64,000 bases of DNA from GCA-2701705 sp964342155 (GCA_964342155.1 CAYFEQ010000003.1:54579-118578); one strand, 5' to 3'. Shown: positions 42,583-52,219, numbered from the stretch's first letter. Notes: generated by a model from the letters alone, not told the origin. A program made the numbers and translations.

Positions 42583-43263
42583 TTATTTAACTCTTGATAT
42601 AGTATACAATTCATATATTTTATCAAGAACAGACTCTATATTTAGATCGCTTGAATCAATAATCTTTGCATCATGCGCAGGTTCTAAAGGAGAAATACTT
42701 CTATTTTGGTCGGCATCATCTCTAGCTTTCAGTGAGGCTAAGACCGAATTAAAATCAACATTCTCCCCTTGCGTAATTAGTTGTTCATGTCTCCTTTTTG
42801 CTCGAATATTAACTTCAGCAACAAAAAACAGTTTTAAAGTTGCATTAGTAAAAACCTTAGTTCCCATATCTCGTCCATTTGCTATAAGCCCAGGTGCCTG
42901 TATGCAGGAATGTTGGATAGGTAAAAATAAATTACGAATGAATGGAAGTTTAGATACTACTGAAGCATTTTTACCTACAACTTCTGTATTCAAATAATCT
43001 GTAATATCATTATTTTTATATATGACCCTGTAAAAATTTGATTGTTTAGTGATTTGTAATTTAAAATCTCCCATTAATTTATTAATTTGATCCTGATCAT
43101 TAATTGATTTTGATTCTAATGCAGTCAGGTAAGCAATAGCGCGGTACAATAATCCGCTGTCTAAAAGATTCCATCCTAATTTTTTTGCTAAAAGTACAGA
43201 GATTGAGCTTTTCCCTGAACTACTTAATCCATCAATCGTGATAATTGGTATATCAGTTGTCAT
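42583..43263 (-). CDS. cmk: cytidylate kinase
   Basis: Phosphorylates CMP and dCMP. 226 residues, normal length. The P-loop is GLSSSGKSSIS (family usually GPSGxGKGT), then WNLLDSGLLYRAIAYL and IANGRDMGTKVFTNATLKLF. SLKARDDADQNRSISPLEPA is the signature NMP-binding/lid segment. It overlaps aroA by 4 nt and precedes rpsA, as in most Gammaproteobacteria. Confidence 0.96.
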   Translation of the reverse strand: MTTDIPIITIDGLSSSGKSSISVLLAKKLGWNLLDSGLLYRAIAYLTALESKSINDQDQINKLMGDFKLQITKQSNFYRVIYKNNDITDYLNTEVVGKNASVVSKLPFIRNLFLPIQHSCIQAPGLIANGRDMGTKVFTNATLKLFFVAEVNIRAKRRHEQLITQGENVDFNSVLASLKARDDADQNRSISPLEPAHDAKIIDSSDLNIESVLDKIYELYTISRVK

Positions 43264-44567
43264 GATTTAAATATTTGAACTCCACTTTCTTTTAATGTTG
43301 AAAAAAACAATGGGTAGGATGTATTAATGTTTATTGTATTCATTATAGTAACTGGCTTTTCTGAAATTAAACCAGCTATGGCAAAAGACATAGCAATCCT
43401 ATGATCATTATGGCTATCTATAATCCCACCTTTAAATTTACCGCCAACAATCGTGAAAGAATTTACCGTACTTTTAGTTTCAATGCCTAGTTTTTTTAAT
43501 CCTTCTTCCATTGCTTTTATTCTATCGCTTTCCTTATATCGAAGTTCTTCGATATCAAAAAATTCAGAGACACCGGAACATGATGCGCAAGCAATAAAAA
43601 GAATAGGTAATTCATCAATCATTCTAACAATGTTAGGCCCAGACATTTTTACAGGTTTAAGTTTAGAATATTTTACTTGAATATTGCCAACTGGTTCATT
43701 CCCAATCATATATTTATCAAGAATCTTAATATTTGCACCCATATCCACTAATGTTTCGAGTATTCCTGTTCTCATTGAATTTAGACCAACATTTTTTATA
43801 AGGATGTCGGAGTCTTTTTTAATTAGAGCAGCAACAATAAAAAAAGCTGCGGATGATATATCTGACGGAATGGAAATTTCTTTAGCTTTCAAGCTTTTCT
43901 GTCCTTGAATTATAATTTTTTTATTTTCTATTTTTATTGGATATTCAAAGTATTCTAAAAGCCTCTCGGTATGATCTCTAGTTGAGATTTCTTCATTAAT
44001 TATAGATTCTCCGCTAGTAAATAAGGAAGCAAGTAACAAACATGACTTCACCTGAGCGCTAGGTATTTTCGAAGAAAATTTTATAGATTGTTTTGATTTA
44101 TTTGGACTGAAATGCAATGGAGGTAGATTATTTTTAGAATCAATAATGCCTCCCATAGATCGTAAAGGCTCTATTATTCTTTTCATTGGCCTTTTAGTGA
44201 GAGATTCATCACCTGTTACAGAAGAAGCAAAAGGTTGCATTGCAAGAATACCAGAAATTAAACGCATTAGCGTGCCTGAATTTCCAGCATAAAGTGGTTT
44301 AGTTGGTTTATCTAATGAATGAAGACCTTTACCTTCAATTAATAGAGCTTTATCAGATTGTTTTATATTTACACCTAATGATTTCATGATATTAAGTGTA
44401 TTATTGCAATCTTCTGATACTAGATAGTTCTCTATTCTAGCAGTTCCCTGTGACAAAGATCCAAGCATAATTGCGCGATGTGTAATGGATTTATCTCCAG
44501 GTATAGTTATTTCTCCAAAAATTTTTTCAGAATTATTTATAATAAGGTTTCTTGCATCATTAGTCAT
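43260..44567 (-). CDS. aroA: 3-phosphoshikimate 1-carboxyvinyltransferase (EPSP synthase)
   Basis: Sixth step of the shikimate pathway. 435 residues. PGDKSITHRAIMLGSLSQG, YAGNSGTLMRLISGIL (PEP site) and GDESLTKRPMKRIIEPLRSM are diagnostic. STRDHTERLL and ELRYKESDRIKAMEEGLKKL follow, with DSHNDHRIAMSFAIAGLI near the end. It starts 2 nt after tyrA and overlaps cmk by 4 nt. It stands alone rather than fused to tyrA as in Pseudomonas. Confidence 0.96.
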   Translation of the reverse strand: MTNDARNLIINNSEKIFGEITIPGDKSITHRAIMLGSLSQGTARIENYLVSEDCNNTLNIMKSLGVNIKQSDKALLIEGKGLHSLDKPTKPLYAGNSGTLMRLISGILAMQPFASSVTGDESLTKRPMKRIIEPLRSMGGIIDSKNNLPPLHFSPNKSKQSIKFSSKIPSAQVKSCLLLASLFTSGESIINEEISTRDHTERLLEYFEYPIKIENKKIIIQGQKSLKAKEISIPSDISSAAFFIVAALIKKDSDILIKNVGLNSMRTGILETLVDMGANIKILDKYMIGNEPVGNIQVKYSKLKPVKMSGPNIVRMIDELPILFIACASCSGVSEFFDIEELRYKESDRIKAMEEGLKKLGIETKSTVNSFTIVGGKFKGGIIDSHNDHRIAMSFAIAGLISEKPVTIMNTININTSYPLFFSTLKESGVQIFKS

Positions 44568-44569
44568 GG

Positions 44570-45412
44570 TTATGAAAGTTTATTTTTCGTCTTATTAAAC
44601 AATGAACGCAATGATGCATAGTCATTTTTTCTAATCTTTATTTTTAGTTCTTTCAATTCTTTTATGAAGGAGTCTAATGATAGTAATATATTTTTTTTGT
44701 TATGTTGGCATATATCTGACCACATAATAGGATTGCTTCTAGCAATTCTTGCAAAATCTTCAAACCCACCTCCAGTAAATCTTGCTATATTTTTAACATT
44801 CTTGCTTCGGTAAATAGAATTAACAAGGCTATATGATATTAAATGTGGAATATGGCTAGTTTCAGACATGATCACATCATGTAATTCAGGAGATAATAAT
44901 TCAATATTACATCCAATCTTTTTCCAAAAAAGTTTAATTTTTTTCAAAGCAATTTTATCAGTTACCTGCGATGATGTAATAATAGCAACTGCATTATTAA
45001 ATAAATTCGGACAAGCATTTTTTACTCCACTCTTTTCTTTCCCGGCCAATGGGTGTGAACCAACAAAACAGTTATTTTTATTTCCAAAAACTTTAGTAGC
45101 TGACTGCATAATTGATTTTTTTGTACTGCCCACATCAGTAATTATACATTTATCATTTCTAGATGACTTTATTCTTTTCAATATAGAATTATAGGCATTA
45201 ATTGGAGTACAAATGACAATCAAATCTGCTTCTTTAAGATAATTAAATTTTTTATCATAGTCATTAATAATTCTATTCTTTTTTGCATAGAGTAAGCTTT
45301 TTCTGTCCTTATCAAATGCATATATGTATTTTGCAATTTTATTTTTCTTTAAAGAAAGAGCAATAGATCCACCAATCATTCCTAATCCAAAGATATAAGC
45401 TTTATTAAACAT
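44570..45412 (-). CDS. tyrA: prephenate (or arogenate) dehydrogenase
   Basis: NAD(P)-dependent oxidative decarboxylation of prephenate toward tyrosine. 280 residues, a single dehydrogenase unit with no chorismate mutase domain. Rossmann motif: AYIFGLGMIGGSIALSLKKN. Then ADLIVICTPINAY, CIITDVGSTKKSI and CFVGSHPLAGKEKSGVKNA (substrate site). ETSHIPHLISYSLVNSI and GGGFEDFARIARSNPIMWSD follow. The specificity for prephenate versus arogenate is not readable. The ATG overlaps hisC by 8 nt. Confidence 0.92.
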   Translation of the reverse strand: MFNKAYIFGLGMIGGSIALSLKKNKIAKYIYAFDKDRKSLLYAKKNRIINDYDKKFNYLKEADLIVICTPINAYNSILKRIKSSRNDKCIITDVGSTKKSIMQSATKVFGNKNNCFVGSHPLAGKEKSGVKNACPNLFNNAVAIITSSQVTDKIALKKIKLFWKKIGCNIELLSPELHDVIMSETSHIPHLISYSLVNSIYRSKNVKNIARFTGGGFEDFARIARSNPIMWSDICQHNKKNILLSLDSFIKELKELKIKIRKNDYASLRSLFNKTKNKLS

Positions 45413-46523
45413 TCTTTTTTCGAGTTGTTACTAATTTTTTTAATGCAGTGATGAATTTTTTATTTTCTGCATCTTTTCCTACACTAACTCTTAGATAATT
45501 CTGTAGACCATAATTAGTAAGAGGCCTTAATATTATTCCATTCATTAATAATTTATTAAAAATCATTTTTGTGTTACTTCCAGTCTTGAATGATATAAAA
45601 TTTCCATATGAACCTAATGAATCAATTCCTATTTTATCTAATTGCTCTTTAATATAATTTATCCCTTTTAAATTCTTAATTAAACTATCAGAAATATATT
45701 TTTTATCTTTTAATGATTCAGTTGCAAGCAACTGACCAAAGTGATTAGTATTAAATGGCTGTCTATAGTAATTTAATTTTTTTATTATTTCTGTTGCAGC
45801 AATGCCGTAACCAATACGTAATCCTGCAAGAGCATATATTTTTGAGAATGTTCTAGTAATTATTAAATTCTTGTACTTTTTTAATAATTTTATCGCGCTA
45901 GCCTTATTATTATGCTCTGCATATTCAGCATATGCTTCGTCTAAGACTACGATAATCTTCTTTGATATGCTGCCCAAAAATTTTTCTATTTGCACGTAGT
46001 CTAAAATTGTACCTGTTGGATTATTGGGATTAGCTATAAAAATTAATTTAGTATTCTTACTAATTTTATCATGTATTGTTGAAAGATTAGTACCAAGGTA
46101 ATTCTCATCTCTGAGTAATAGAGGCTTAGTTTCAACAATCTTTGCATTCATAATATTTGCAACAATTCTATAAACTAAAAATGAATGTTTAGAAAATATT
46201 ACTTCATCATTCTTTGAAAGGTATGCTCTAGCAACAAAATCTAAAATTTCATTAGATCCATTACCCACTATTAAATTATTTATCGATATATTTTTTTGTT
46301 TTAATTCTGTAACCAATTGTAGTTTTAGGGCAACTGGGTCGCTTTCAGGGTATCTATTAGTTTCAATAAATTTCTTTTTGACTGCATTTAATGCTTTTGA
46401 ACTGGGCCCAAAAGGATTCTCATTAGATGCTAACTTAATGACAGTTTTAAGTTTATATTTTTTCTGAACAGAACCAATGCTTTTACCTGGTCTATATGTG
46501 AAAATTGACATTTTCTTCATCAT
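45405..46523 (-). CDS. hisC: histidinol-phosphate aminotransferase family enzyme
   Basis: Class I/II PLP aminotransferase of 372 residues. TYRPGKSIGSVQKKY, IKLASNENPFGPS and NLIVGNGSNEILDF are HisC signatures. FIANPNNPTGTIL and VVLDEAYAEYAEH follow. TRTFSKIYALAGLRIGYGIA contains the PLP Lys. It lies between pheA and tyrA, so it may transaminate phenylpyruvate or prephenate-derived acids as well as histidinol phosphate (compare Pseudomonas hisC2). Starts at 46523, 46520 and 46511 are all possible. It overlaps tyrA by 8 nt. Confidence 0.9.
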   Translation of the reverse strand: MMKKMSIFTYRPGKSIGSVQKKYKLKTVIKLASNENPFGPSSKALNAVKKKFIETNRYPESDPVALKLQLVTELKQKNISINNLIVGNGSNEILDFVARAYLSKNDEVIFSKHSFLVYRIVANIMNAKIVETKPLLLRDENYLGTNLSTIHDKISKNTKLIFIANPNNPTGTILDYVQIEKFLGSISKKIIVVLDEAYAEYAEHNNKASAIKLLKKYKNLIITRTFSKIYALAGLRIGYGIAATEIIKKLNYYRQPFNTNHFGQLLATESLKDKKYISDSLIKNLKGINYIKEQLDKIGIDSLGSYGNFISFKTGSNTKMIFNKLLMNGIILRPLTNYGLQNYLRVSVGKDAENKKFITALKKLVTTRKKNV

Positions 46524-46534
46524 TTATATATAAT

Positions 46535-47608
46535 TTATATACTCTCTGGATAAGAACCTAAATTTTTATAGAATGTACTTTTCTTTTTTATCAAATTTAA
46601 TGCTTGTTTAATTTTTGTCTGACTAATATGTCCGACAATATCAACAAAAAACATATATTCCCAATTCTTTCTTTTTGTAGGAATAGATTCAATTTTAGTC
46701 ATGCTTATTTTATTTGTTGATAATGGCTTCAAAAGCGAATAAAGAGCTCCTGATTTATCTTTTGTTGACACAACAATAGAGGTTTTATCATTGCCGCTAG
46801 CAGCGACAGGTTCTGTTCCAATTAATACAAACCTAGTTGCATTGTTAAAACAATCTTGTATATTTTTTTTTAAGATATGAAGATTATATTTGTTTGCACA
46901 GTTTGATCCTGCTATAGCTGCTGAGTTTTTTATTTTTTTAACTTTACGTGCAGCTTCAGAGTTACTAGACACATTAATTCTTTTACAGTTAGCTAGATTT
47001 TTAGCTAACCAATCTTTACATTGTAAATATGTTTGTTCGTGAACATATACAGTCTTAATTGAATTAAGGTTTTTGTTATTAGATAGCAAACAATGTTTAA
47101 TATCTAAATTGACCTCACCACATATTAATGTAGGCTTGTCAATTAACAGTTCTAAGGTTTGATTTATACTGCCTTGATTCGAATTTTCAATTGGCACTAT
47201 TCCATAATTTACAGTATTAGAGATAACATCTTCAAAAATATCACTAATAGAATCTCTACATGTTGGCGAGAGAGAGCTTCCAAATATTTTTCTTACAGCA
47301 GCTTCACTGAAAGAGCCAGAAGGGCCTAAAAAAGAAACTTTAAGTTCGGTTTCTAGGGATAAGCATGAAGAAATAATTTCCTTGTAGATGACAGATAAAT
47401 GGTCTTTATTTAATGGCCCTTTATTTAACTTTGTAATATTACGAATAATCTGCGACTCTCTTTCAGGCCTAAAAATTTTTTTATTTGTAGAATTAGTTTT
47501 AATTTCAGCTGCTTTTTTTGCAGTCTCAGCTCTTCTATTAAGAAGCTTTAAGATTAGTAAATCAATTTGATCAATTTCTGTACGTAATTTTTTTAGAGAC
47601 TTATCCAT
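46535..47608 (-). CDS. pheA: bifunctional chorismate mutase / prephenate dehydratase (P-protein)
   Basis: Two steps to phenylalanine. 357 residues. The chorismate mutase domain (about 1-85) starts LKKLRTEIDQIDLLILKLLN. The dehydratase domain (about 90-270) has SFLGPSGSFSEAAVRKIFGS, GIVPIENSNQGSINQTLELL and the catalytic-loop NNATRFVLIG (TRF). The ACT domain (about 280-357) has GALYSLLKPLSTNKISMTKI; the usual ESRP motif reads ESIP, a change in the phenylalanine-binding region. serC, usually between gyrA and pheA, is absent. The ATG overlaps the gyrA stop by one base. Confidence 0.94.
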   Translation of the reverse strand: MDKSLKKLRTEIDQIDLLILKLLNRRAETAKKAAEIKTNSTNKKIFRPERESQIIRNITKLNKGPLNKDHLSVIYKEIISSCLSLETELKVSFLGPSGSFSEAAVRKIFGSSLSPTCRDSISDIFEDVISNTVNYGIVPIENSNQGSINQTLELLIDKPTLICGEVNLDIKHCLLSNNKNLNSIKTVYVHEQTYLQCKDWLAKNLANCKRINVSSNSEAARKVKKIKNSAAIAGSNCANKYNLHILKKNIQDCFNNATRFVLIGTEPVAASGNDKTSIVVSTKDKSGALYSLLKPLSTNKISMTKIESIPTKRKNWEYMFFVDIVGHISQTKIKQALNLIKKKSTFYKNLGSYPESI

Positions 47609-50145
47609 TATAATTTATTTGACATAGTTTCATTTGATATAGCAACAAGTTTTTCATCATCTTGTAGGACCTGAAGCCTTACTCCTTGAGTATTCCTCCC
47701 AATTACTGGTAAATCTTTAACAGAAATTTTTATTGTCTTGCCTTTGTTTGTAATTAAAATAATATTATCACCATCATTCACGTTAACCGCTCCAACTACT
47801 TTACCATTTCTTTTGCTTGTTTTTATGCCAATTACTCCCATTCCACCACGTTTTTGAGTGTTATAACTATCTGCTGAAACTCTGTTACCATAACCATTTT
47901 CCGTTATTGTTATAATTTCACCACCTTCAGGCTTAAGAATAGATTTTAACTTGGTGTCTTTAGGTAGATTTATGCCCCTCACGCCTAGAGTTCCACGGAA
48001 TCGTACTCTGACATCTGTTTCAGAAAATTTTATAGCCTTGCCATTATCTGCTATTAGCATAATTTTATTTTTACCAGTTGTGTATAAAGCCCCTAATAGT
48101 TCATCTTTTGGTTTGAGTAAAATTGCTTTCAGACCAGTATTTCTAATTTTCTTAAATAAACTAATAGGAATCTTATTGATCATTCCAAATTTAGTCGAAA
48201 GAAATAAGTGGCCATCTTCATCAAATGACTTAACAACAACAAATGTACTAATTTGTTCATCATTATTTAAAGGCAGAACATTATTTATTGGTCTACCACG
48301 CGCCTGTCTGCTTGGGTCAGGTAAATCAAATACCCTGATTGCATAAACTTTTCCATAAGTTGAGAAACATAATAATACATCATGAGTATGAGCTTTACAT
48401 AATAGCTTTGCTTCATCTCCTTCTTTAAACCGGGTTGCATTAATGCCTCTTCCTCCTCTTCTTTGACTTTTAAATTCACTTAGCGGAAGTCGTTTGACAT
48501 AATCTTCTTTTGTTAAAACCACAATAACTTCTTCTTTTTTTACCAAGTCTTCTTTTTTCAACTCTCCTTCATCAAGCGTTATAGAAGATCGTCTAGGTTC
48601 ACCATATTCAGATTTTACAATTTCCAATTCTTTTTTCATGACCATATCCAATTCTTTTGGATTTGATAAGATTTTTATATATTTTTTTATTTCTATTATA
48701 GAATCTTCATAATCGCGAAAAATTTTTTCCTGCTCTAAGTTTGTTAATTTCTGAAGTCTCAAATCTAAAATAGCTTGCGCTTGTGTTGGTGATAACTTGT
48801 AATCATTATTAATTAGACCATATTGTGCATCACGTAACATAAATCCATTCGTTTTATTATCTATACTCGTTAATAACTTTTTTAGTTGGCCAAGTTTCCA
48901 TTTTCCTTTTAATAATTTTTCTTTTGCTTCCGCAGTATTCTTAGACATTTTTATTAATGATATAATATTATCAACATTCAATAGGGCAATGCCTAATCCT
49001 TCTAATAAATGAGCTTTAATTTTAGTTTTATTTAAATCGTGGAGAGTTCTTTTAGTAATGACCTCTCTACGGTGCCTAACAAACTCAGCTATAATTTCAG
49101 AGAAACTTAAAGTTCTTGGTTCACCATCAACTAAACAAACCATGTTAACTGAATATGAAGACTGCATATTTGTGTGCTTATATAATGAGCTGAGAACTAC
49201 ATCATGCTGTTCTCCACGTTTAAGCTCAATCACGAGACGCATTCCATCTTTATCCGACTCATCTCTAAGCTGACTAATTTCTTTGATCTTCTTATCCCTA
49301 ACAAGTTGAGCTATATTTTCAATCAATTTTGATTTATTAACTTGGTATGGTAATTCTGTAATAACAATTGAAGTTTTTTCTCCCTCTTTACCTTCAATTA
49401 TATGCTTTGCTCTTATCTTAAATGATCCTCTCCCTGTAGATAATGCACTTTGTACACCTCCATCATTTTTAATTTCACCGCCTGTTGGAAAATCTGGTCC
49501 TAATAAATTACATTTTTTAATCAAATCATCAATATTGTCTCTATCAGCCAATTCTGGATTATCAATAATCGCAACTGCAGCATCAACTGCTTCTACAAGA
49601 TTGTGGGGAGGAATATTCGTAGCCATCCCAACCGCAATACCTGTTGAGCCATTTACTAATAAATTTGGAATTCTTGTTGGTAAAACAGTTGGCTCTTTTT
49701 CAGACCCATCATAGTTTGACACAAACTCAACAGTCTCCTTATCAATGTCTGCTAGTAAATCATGTGAAAGTTTTGCCATGCGTACTTCTGTATATCTCAT
49801 TGCAGCTGGTGCATCACCGTCAACTGAGCCAAAGTTACCTTGCCCATCAATTAATGGATGTCTCATTGAGAATGGTTGAGCAAGTCTTACAATAGTGTCA
49901 TAAACTGCAGAATCACCATGCGGATGATATTTACCTATTACATCGCCAACAATACGAGCAGATTTCTTATATGATTTATTCCAGCCATTATTAAGCTCAT
50001 ACATAGAATATAAAACTCTCCGATGAACAGGTTTAAGGCCATCTCTTACATCAGGTAAAGCCCTTCCTACTATTACGCTCATCGCGTAATCCAAGTAGGA
50101 TTGCCTCATTTCTTGTTCAAGTTTTATTTCTTGATTTTGGGACAT
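47608..50145 (-). CDS. gyrA: DNA gyrase subunit A
   Basis: Type II topoisomerase subunit that introduces negative supercoils. 845 residues. The winged-helix/tower region carries the active-site Tyr118 in AAMRYTEVRM. The quinolone-determining region YHPHGDSAVYDTIVRLAQ has Ser79 and Asp83, equivalent to the sensitive E. coli S83 and D87. The C-terminal beta-pinwheel includes QRRGGRGI, the GyrA box needed for DNA wrapping, so this is gyrase rather than ParC. There is no long acidic tail. The gene is divergent to ubiG across 184 nt, as in relatives. Confidence 0.97.
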   Translation of the reverse strand: MSQNQEIKLEQEMRQSYLDYAMSVIVGRALPDVRDGLKPVHRRVLYSMYELNNGWNKSYKKSARIVGDVIGKYHPHGDSAVYDTIVRLAQPFSMRHPLIDGQGNFGSVDGDAPAAMRYTEVRMAKLSHDLLADIDKETVEFVSNYDGSEKEPTVLPTRIPNLLVNGSTGIAVGMATNIPPHNLVEAVDAAVAIIDNPELADRDNIDDLIKKCNLLGPDFPTGGEIKNDGGVQSALSTGRGSFKIRAKHIIEGKEGEKTSIVITELPYQVNKSKLIENIAQLVRDKKIKEISQLRDESDKDGMRLVIELKRGEQHDVVLSSLYKHTNMQSSYSVNMVCLVDGEPRTLSFSEIIAEFVRHRREVITKRTLHDLNKTKIKAHLLEGLGIALLNVDNIISLIKMSKNTAEAKEKLLKGKWKLGQLKKLLTSIDNKTNGFMLRDAQYGLINNDYKLSPTQAQAILDLRLQKLTNLEQEKIFRDYEDSIIEIKKYIKILSNPKELDMVMKKELEIVKSEYGEPRRSSITLDEGELKKEDLVKKEEVIVVLTKEDYVKRLPLSEFKSQRRGGRGINATRFKEGDEAKLLCKAHTHDVLLCFSTYGKVYAIRVFDLPDPSRQARGRPINNVLPLNNDEQISTFVVVKSFDEDGHLFLSTKFGMINKIPISLFKKIRNTGLKAILLKPKDELLGALYTTGKNKIMLIADNGKAIKFSETDVRVRFRGTLGVRGINLPKDTKLKSILKPEGGEIITITENGYGNRVSADSYNTQKRGGMGVIGIKTSKRNGKVVGAVNVNDGDNIILITNKGKTIKISVKDLPVIGRNTQGVRLQVLQDDEKLVAISNETMSNKL

Positions 50146-50296
50146 ATAATGTTATTAACTGCAGAACCTTATTAAAACTGTATTTTATCACAAAGCAGTC
50201 ATATACACGAGTCAATTTATAAATTAGCAAAAATAGGCTAAAAAAGGATTGTAAAGGTGAATTAACAATCAAGATAGGAGCAATTCCATAAAAAAG

Positions 50297-50305
50297 TGCT
50301 ATTAT
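50297..50305 (+). promoter_or_regulatory. candidate extended -10 promoter for ubiG
   Basis: TGCTATTAT matches the extended -10 pattern and lies 25 nt before the ubiG ATG. I see no good -35. The rest of the 184-nt gyrA/ubiG spacer (50146-50329) is AT-rich. It contains TTGACT on the gyrA strand (50215-50210) that could be a gyrA -35, though its spacing to GATAAA (50189-50184) is 20 nt. Confidence 0.4.
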
Positions 50306-50329
50306 GTAAATCAAATAATAGAGTTAGAA

Positions 50330-51028
50330 ATGAATGTAGATAAGAAAGAGATTGAAAATTTTGATAACCACGCCCATGAGTGGTGGAACAGTCGTGGCCC
50401 ATATAAGATGCTACATAAACTTAATCCCCACAGACTAAAATTTATCACAGATCGCATTGAACTTGATGGCTTATCAGTTTTAGATATTGGCTGCGGAGGT
50501 GGGTTATTGTCAGAAGAAATGACAAAAAAAGGTGCAAAAGTTACGGGGATAGATGCATCAAGAAAAACAATATCTGTTGCAAAAAAGCATGCAGAAGAAT
50601 CCAAATTAAAAATTGACTATCAATGTACAACTCTTGATCAGTATATAAAAAAATCAAAAAAGAGGTTTGACTGTATAATTTGTTTTGAATTGATTGAGCA
50701 TGTCCCAAGCCCAAAAAAATTATTAGAAGAAATAAATGCTTTATCAAATAATAACTCTTCTCTGTTTTTGTCTACAATCAATAGAAATTTACAATCATTT
50801 ATTTTTGCTAAAATTCTTGCTGAATATTTTCTCAAAATAATTCCCATAGGTACACATAAATATGAGAAATTCGTAAAACCATCAGAATTGTCAGATAATT
50901 TAGATATATTAAAATACAGTGTTGAAGAGATTGTTGGGCTGATTTTTAATCCATTAATTTTAGATTTTGAATTTTCATCATCTACGAATATAAATTATTT
51001 TCTTTATGCAAAAAAAAATAAAAAATAA
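50330..51028 (+). CDS. ubiG: ubiquinone biosynthesis O-methyltransferase UbiG
   Basis: SAM-dependent methyltransferase for both O-methylations in ubiquinone synthesis. 232 residues. The N-terminal IENFDNHAHEWWNSRGPYK and LHKLNPHRLKFI are UbiG-specific. SAM motif I is VLDIGCGGGLLSEEM and GIDASRKTISVAKKHA follows. FDCIICFELIEHVPSP is motif II and LFLSTINRN and IPIGTHKYEKFVKPSEL come late. The order ubiG-gph, divergent from gyrA, is conserved. The last 23 nt overlap gph. Confidence 0.95.
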   Translation: MNVDKKEIENFDNHAHEWWNSRGPYKMLHKLNPHRLKFITDRIELDGLSVLDIGCGGGLLSEEMTKKGAKVTGIDASRKTISVAKKHAEESKLKIDYQCTTLDQYIKKSKKRFDCIICFELIEHVPSPKKLLEEINALSNNNSSLFLSTINRNLQSFIFAKILAEYFLKIIPIGTHKYEKFVKPSELSDNLDILKYSVEEIVGLIFNPLILDFEFSSSTNINYFLYAKKNKK

Positions 51029-51677
51029 TATAGAAGCAATTCTTTTTGATCTTGATGGTACATTCGTAGACACTTCTAAAGATATGTGCAATGCACTTAA
51101 TTTAGTTTTAGAAGAAAATAATTTAATGCCAGTGACTCATGAAGAGCTCAGATTTCATATTTCCAAAGGTGCAGAAGGGATAATTCAATTTGCCTGCAAA
51201 AATTCTGTTGACCAAATTACTAAAAATCAGTTGAAGGGTGAATTTTTAAATGCTTATGAAAACAATGTTTGTATTCATACTCACTTAATTGATGGAATTG
51301 AAGAATTAATTAATGATATTGAAGAAAAAAAAATTATTTGGGGAATAGTAACAAATAAACATGCAAGATTTGTGAAAGATATTCTTAAAAAACTTGGTTA
51401 TCTGAATAAATTAGACTGTCTTGTTACTGGCGATATGGTGAAAGAAACTAAGCCTGAACCAGATTCATTATTATTGGCTAGCGGTAAACTTAGTAAAGAA
51501 CCAAATATTATTGCATATGTCGGTGATGATAGAAGAGATATTCAAGCTGGAAAGCAAGCTGGTATGATTACAGTAGCTGCAGATTTTGGTTTTGTATTTA
51601 ATAACTCAATTATACCTTCTTGGAATGCTGACTTCATAATTACTAACCCTAATCAATTATTAGATAAGATCTTTTAA
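51006..51677 (+). CDS. gph: phosphoglycolate phosphatase-like HAD hydrolase
   Basis: HAD-superfamily phosphatase, 223 residues. Motif I is ILFDLDGTFVDTS with nucleophile and general-acid Asp. Motif II is in GIVTNKHARF. Motif III Lys lies in ETKPEPDSLLLA. Motif IV is YVGDDRRDIQAGKQAGM. The cap domain (about 20-85) is of the Gph type. Placed after ubiG, it is most likely phosphoglycolate phosphatase, although a related N-acetylmuramic acid 6-phosphate phosphatase activity (MupP-like) at this same locus in Pseudomonas is an alternative. The stop overlaps the convergent L,D-transpeptidase stop by 4 nt (TTAA). Confidence 0.85.
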   Translation: MQKKIKNNIEAILFDLDGTFVDTSKDMCNALNLVLEENNLMPVTHEELRFHISKGAEGIIQFACKNSVDQITKNQLKGEFLNAYENNVCIHTHLIDGIEELINDIEEKKIIWGIVTNKHARFVKDILKKLGYLNKLDCLVTGDMVKETKPEPDSLLLASGKLSKEPNIIAYVGDDRRDIQAGKQAGMITVAADFGFVFNNSIIPSWNADFIITNPNQLLDKIF

Positions 51678-52219
51678 GCATCAATGATTACAACAGGTGT
51701 TCCTATATCTACCATTTGAAAAAGATTTATTATTTCATCATTTTTCATTCTTATGCATCCATGTGACACAGGTGTTCCTATCTGATTTTCATGAGGTGTC
51801 CCATGGATATAGATATATCTTGAAAATGTGTCAACTTCACCACCTAAATTAATACCTTTTTCAATTCCATCAAGCCAAATTATCCTGGAAGTGATTAAAT
51901 CTTTATCAGGAATATTCTGAAGATCATATTTGGTCTTAGTTGGCTGCCGAGACTCAAAAATAGTATATATTGATTCTTTTTGACCAATTTTCTCTTTAAT
52001 TCTATGAAGGCCTAAAGGTGTTTTATAAGATCCATTATTATTACCAAGCCCATTTTTTGACGTAGAAACAGATGATTCAAAACTAATCTTGTCATTATCT
52101 ATTAGATATAACTTTTGAGTTGAGGCTTGTATTATTAGATATTTGTTAATTTTGTCTTGTGACAATTTATCAACTAAAATTTTTTTTATTTTGAAAATAA
52201 GTTCTTGACTAGCTGACAT
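51674..52219 (-). CDS. L,D-transpeptidase (YkuD) family protein without evident signal peptide
   Basis: 181 residues from ATG 52219, which sits one nt past the purF stop (52221); a start at 52231 would lie inside purF. The YkuD catalytic signature is complete: YIYIHGTPHENQ (His) and VSHGCIRMKNDEI (catalytic Cys). Upstream, the strand YLIIQASTQKLYLID is typical of the domain start. Such enzymes make or use L,D cross-links in the periplasm, but the N-terminus (SASQELIFKIKKILVDKLSQ) has no signal peptide or membrane helix. It might be cytosolic or exported by another route. The order cvpA-purF-YkuD is not the textbook one, where a metZ-type gene often follows purF. Confidence 0.85.
   Translation of the reverse strand: MSASQELIFKIKKILVDKLSQDKINKYLIIQASTQKLYLIDNDKISFESSVSTSKNGLGNNNGSYKTPLGLHRIKEKIGQKESIYTIFESRQPTKTKYDLQNIPDKDLITSRIIWLDGIEKGINLGGEVDTFSRYIYIHGTPHENQIGTPVSHGCIRMKNDEIINLFQMVDIGTPVVIIDA

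Noticed and set aside
47951..48346. 131-codon plus-strand open frame opposite gyrA.
   Set aside because: It is antisense to the conserved GyrA C-terminal domain and has no ribosome-binding site or recognisable motif.
50146..50329. Possible small gene in the gyrA/ubiG spacer.
   Set aside because: The open frame reading across it runs into gyrA in another frame and has no ribosome-binding site. The spacer is better explained as a divergent promoter region.
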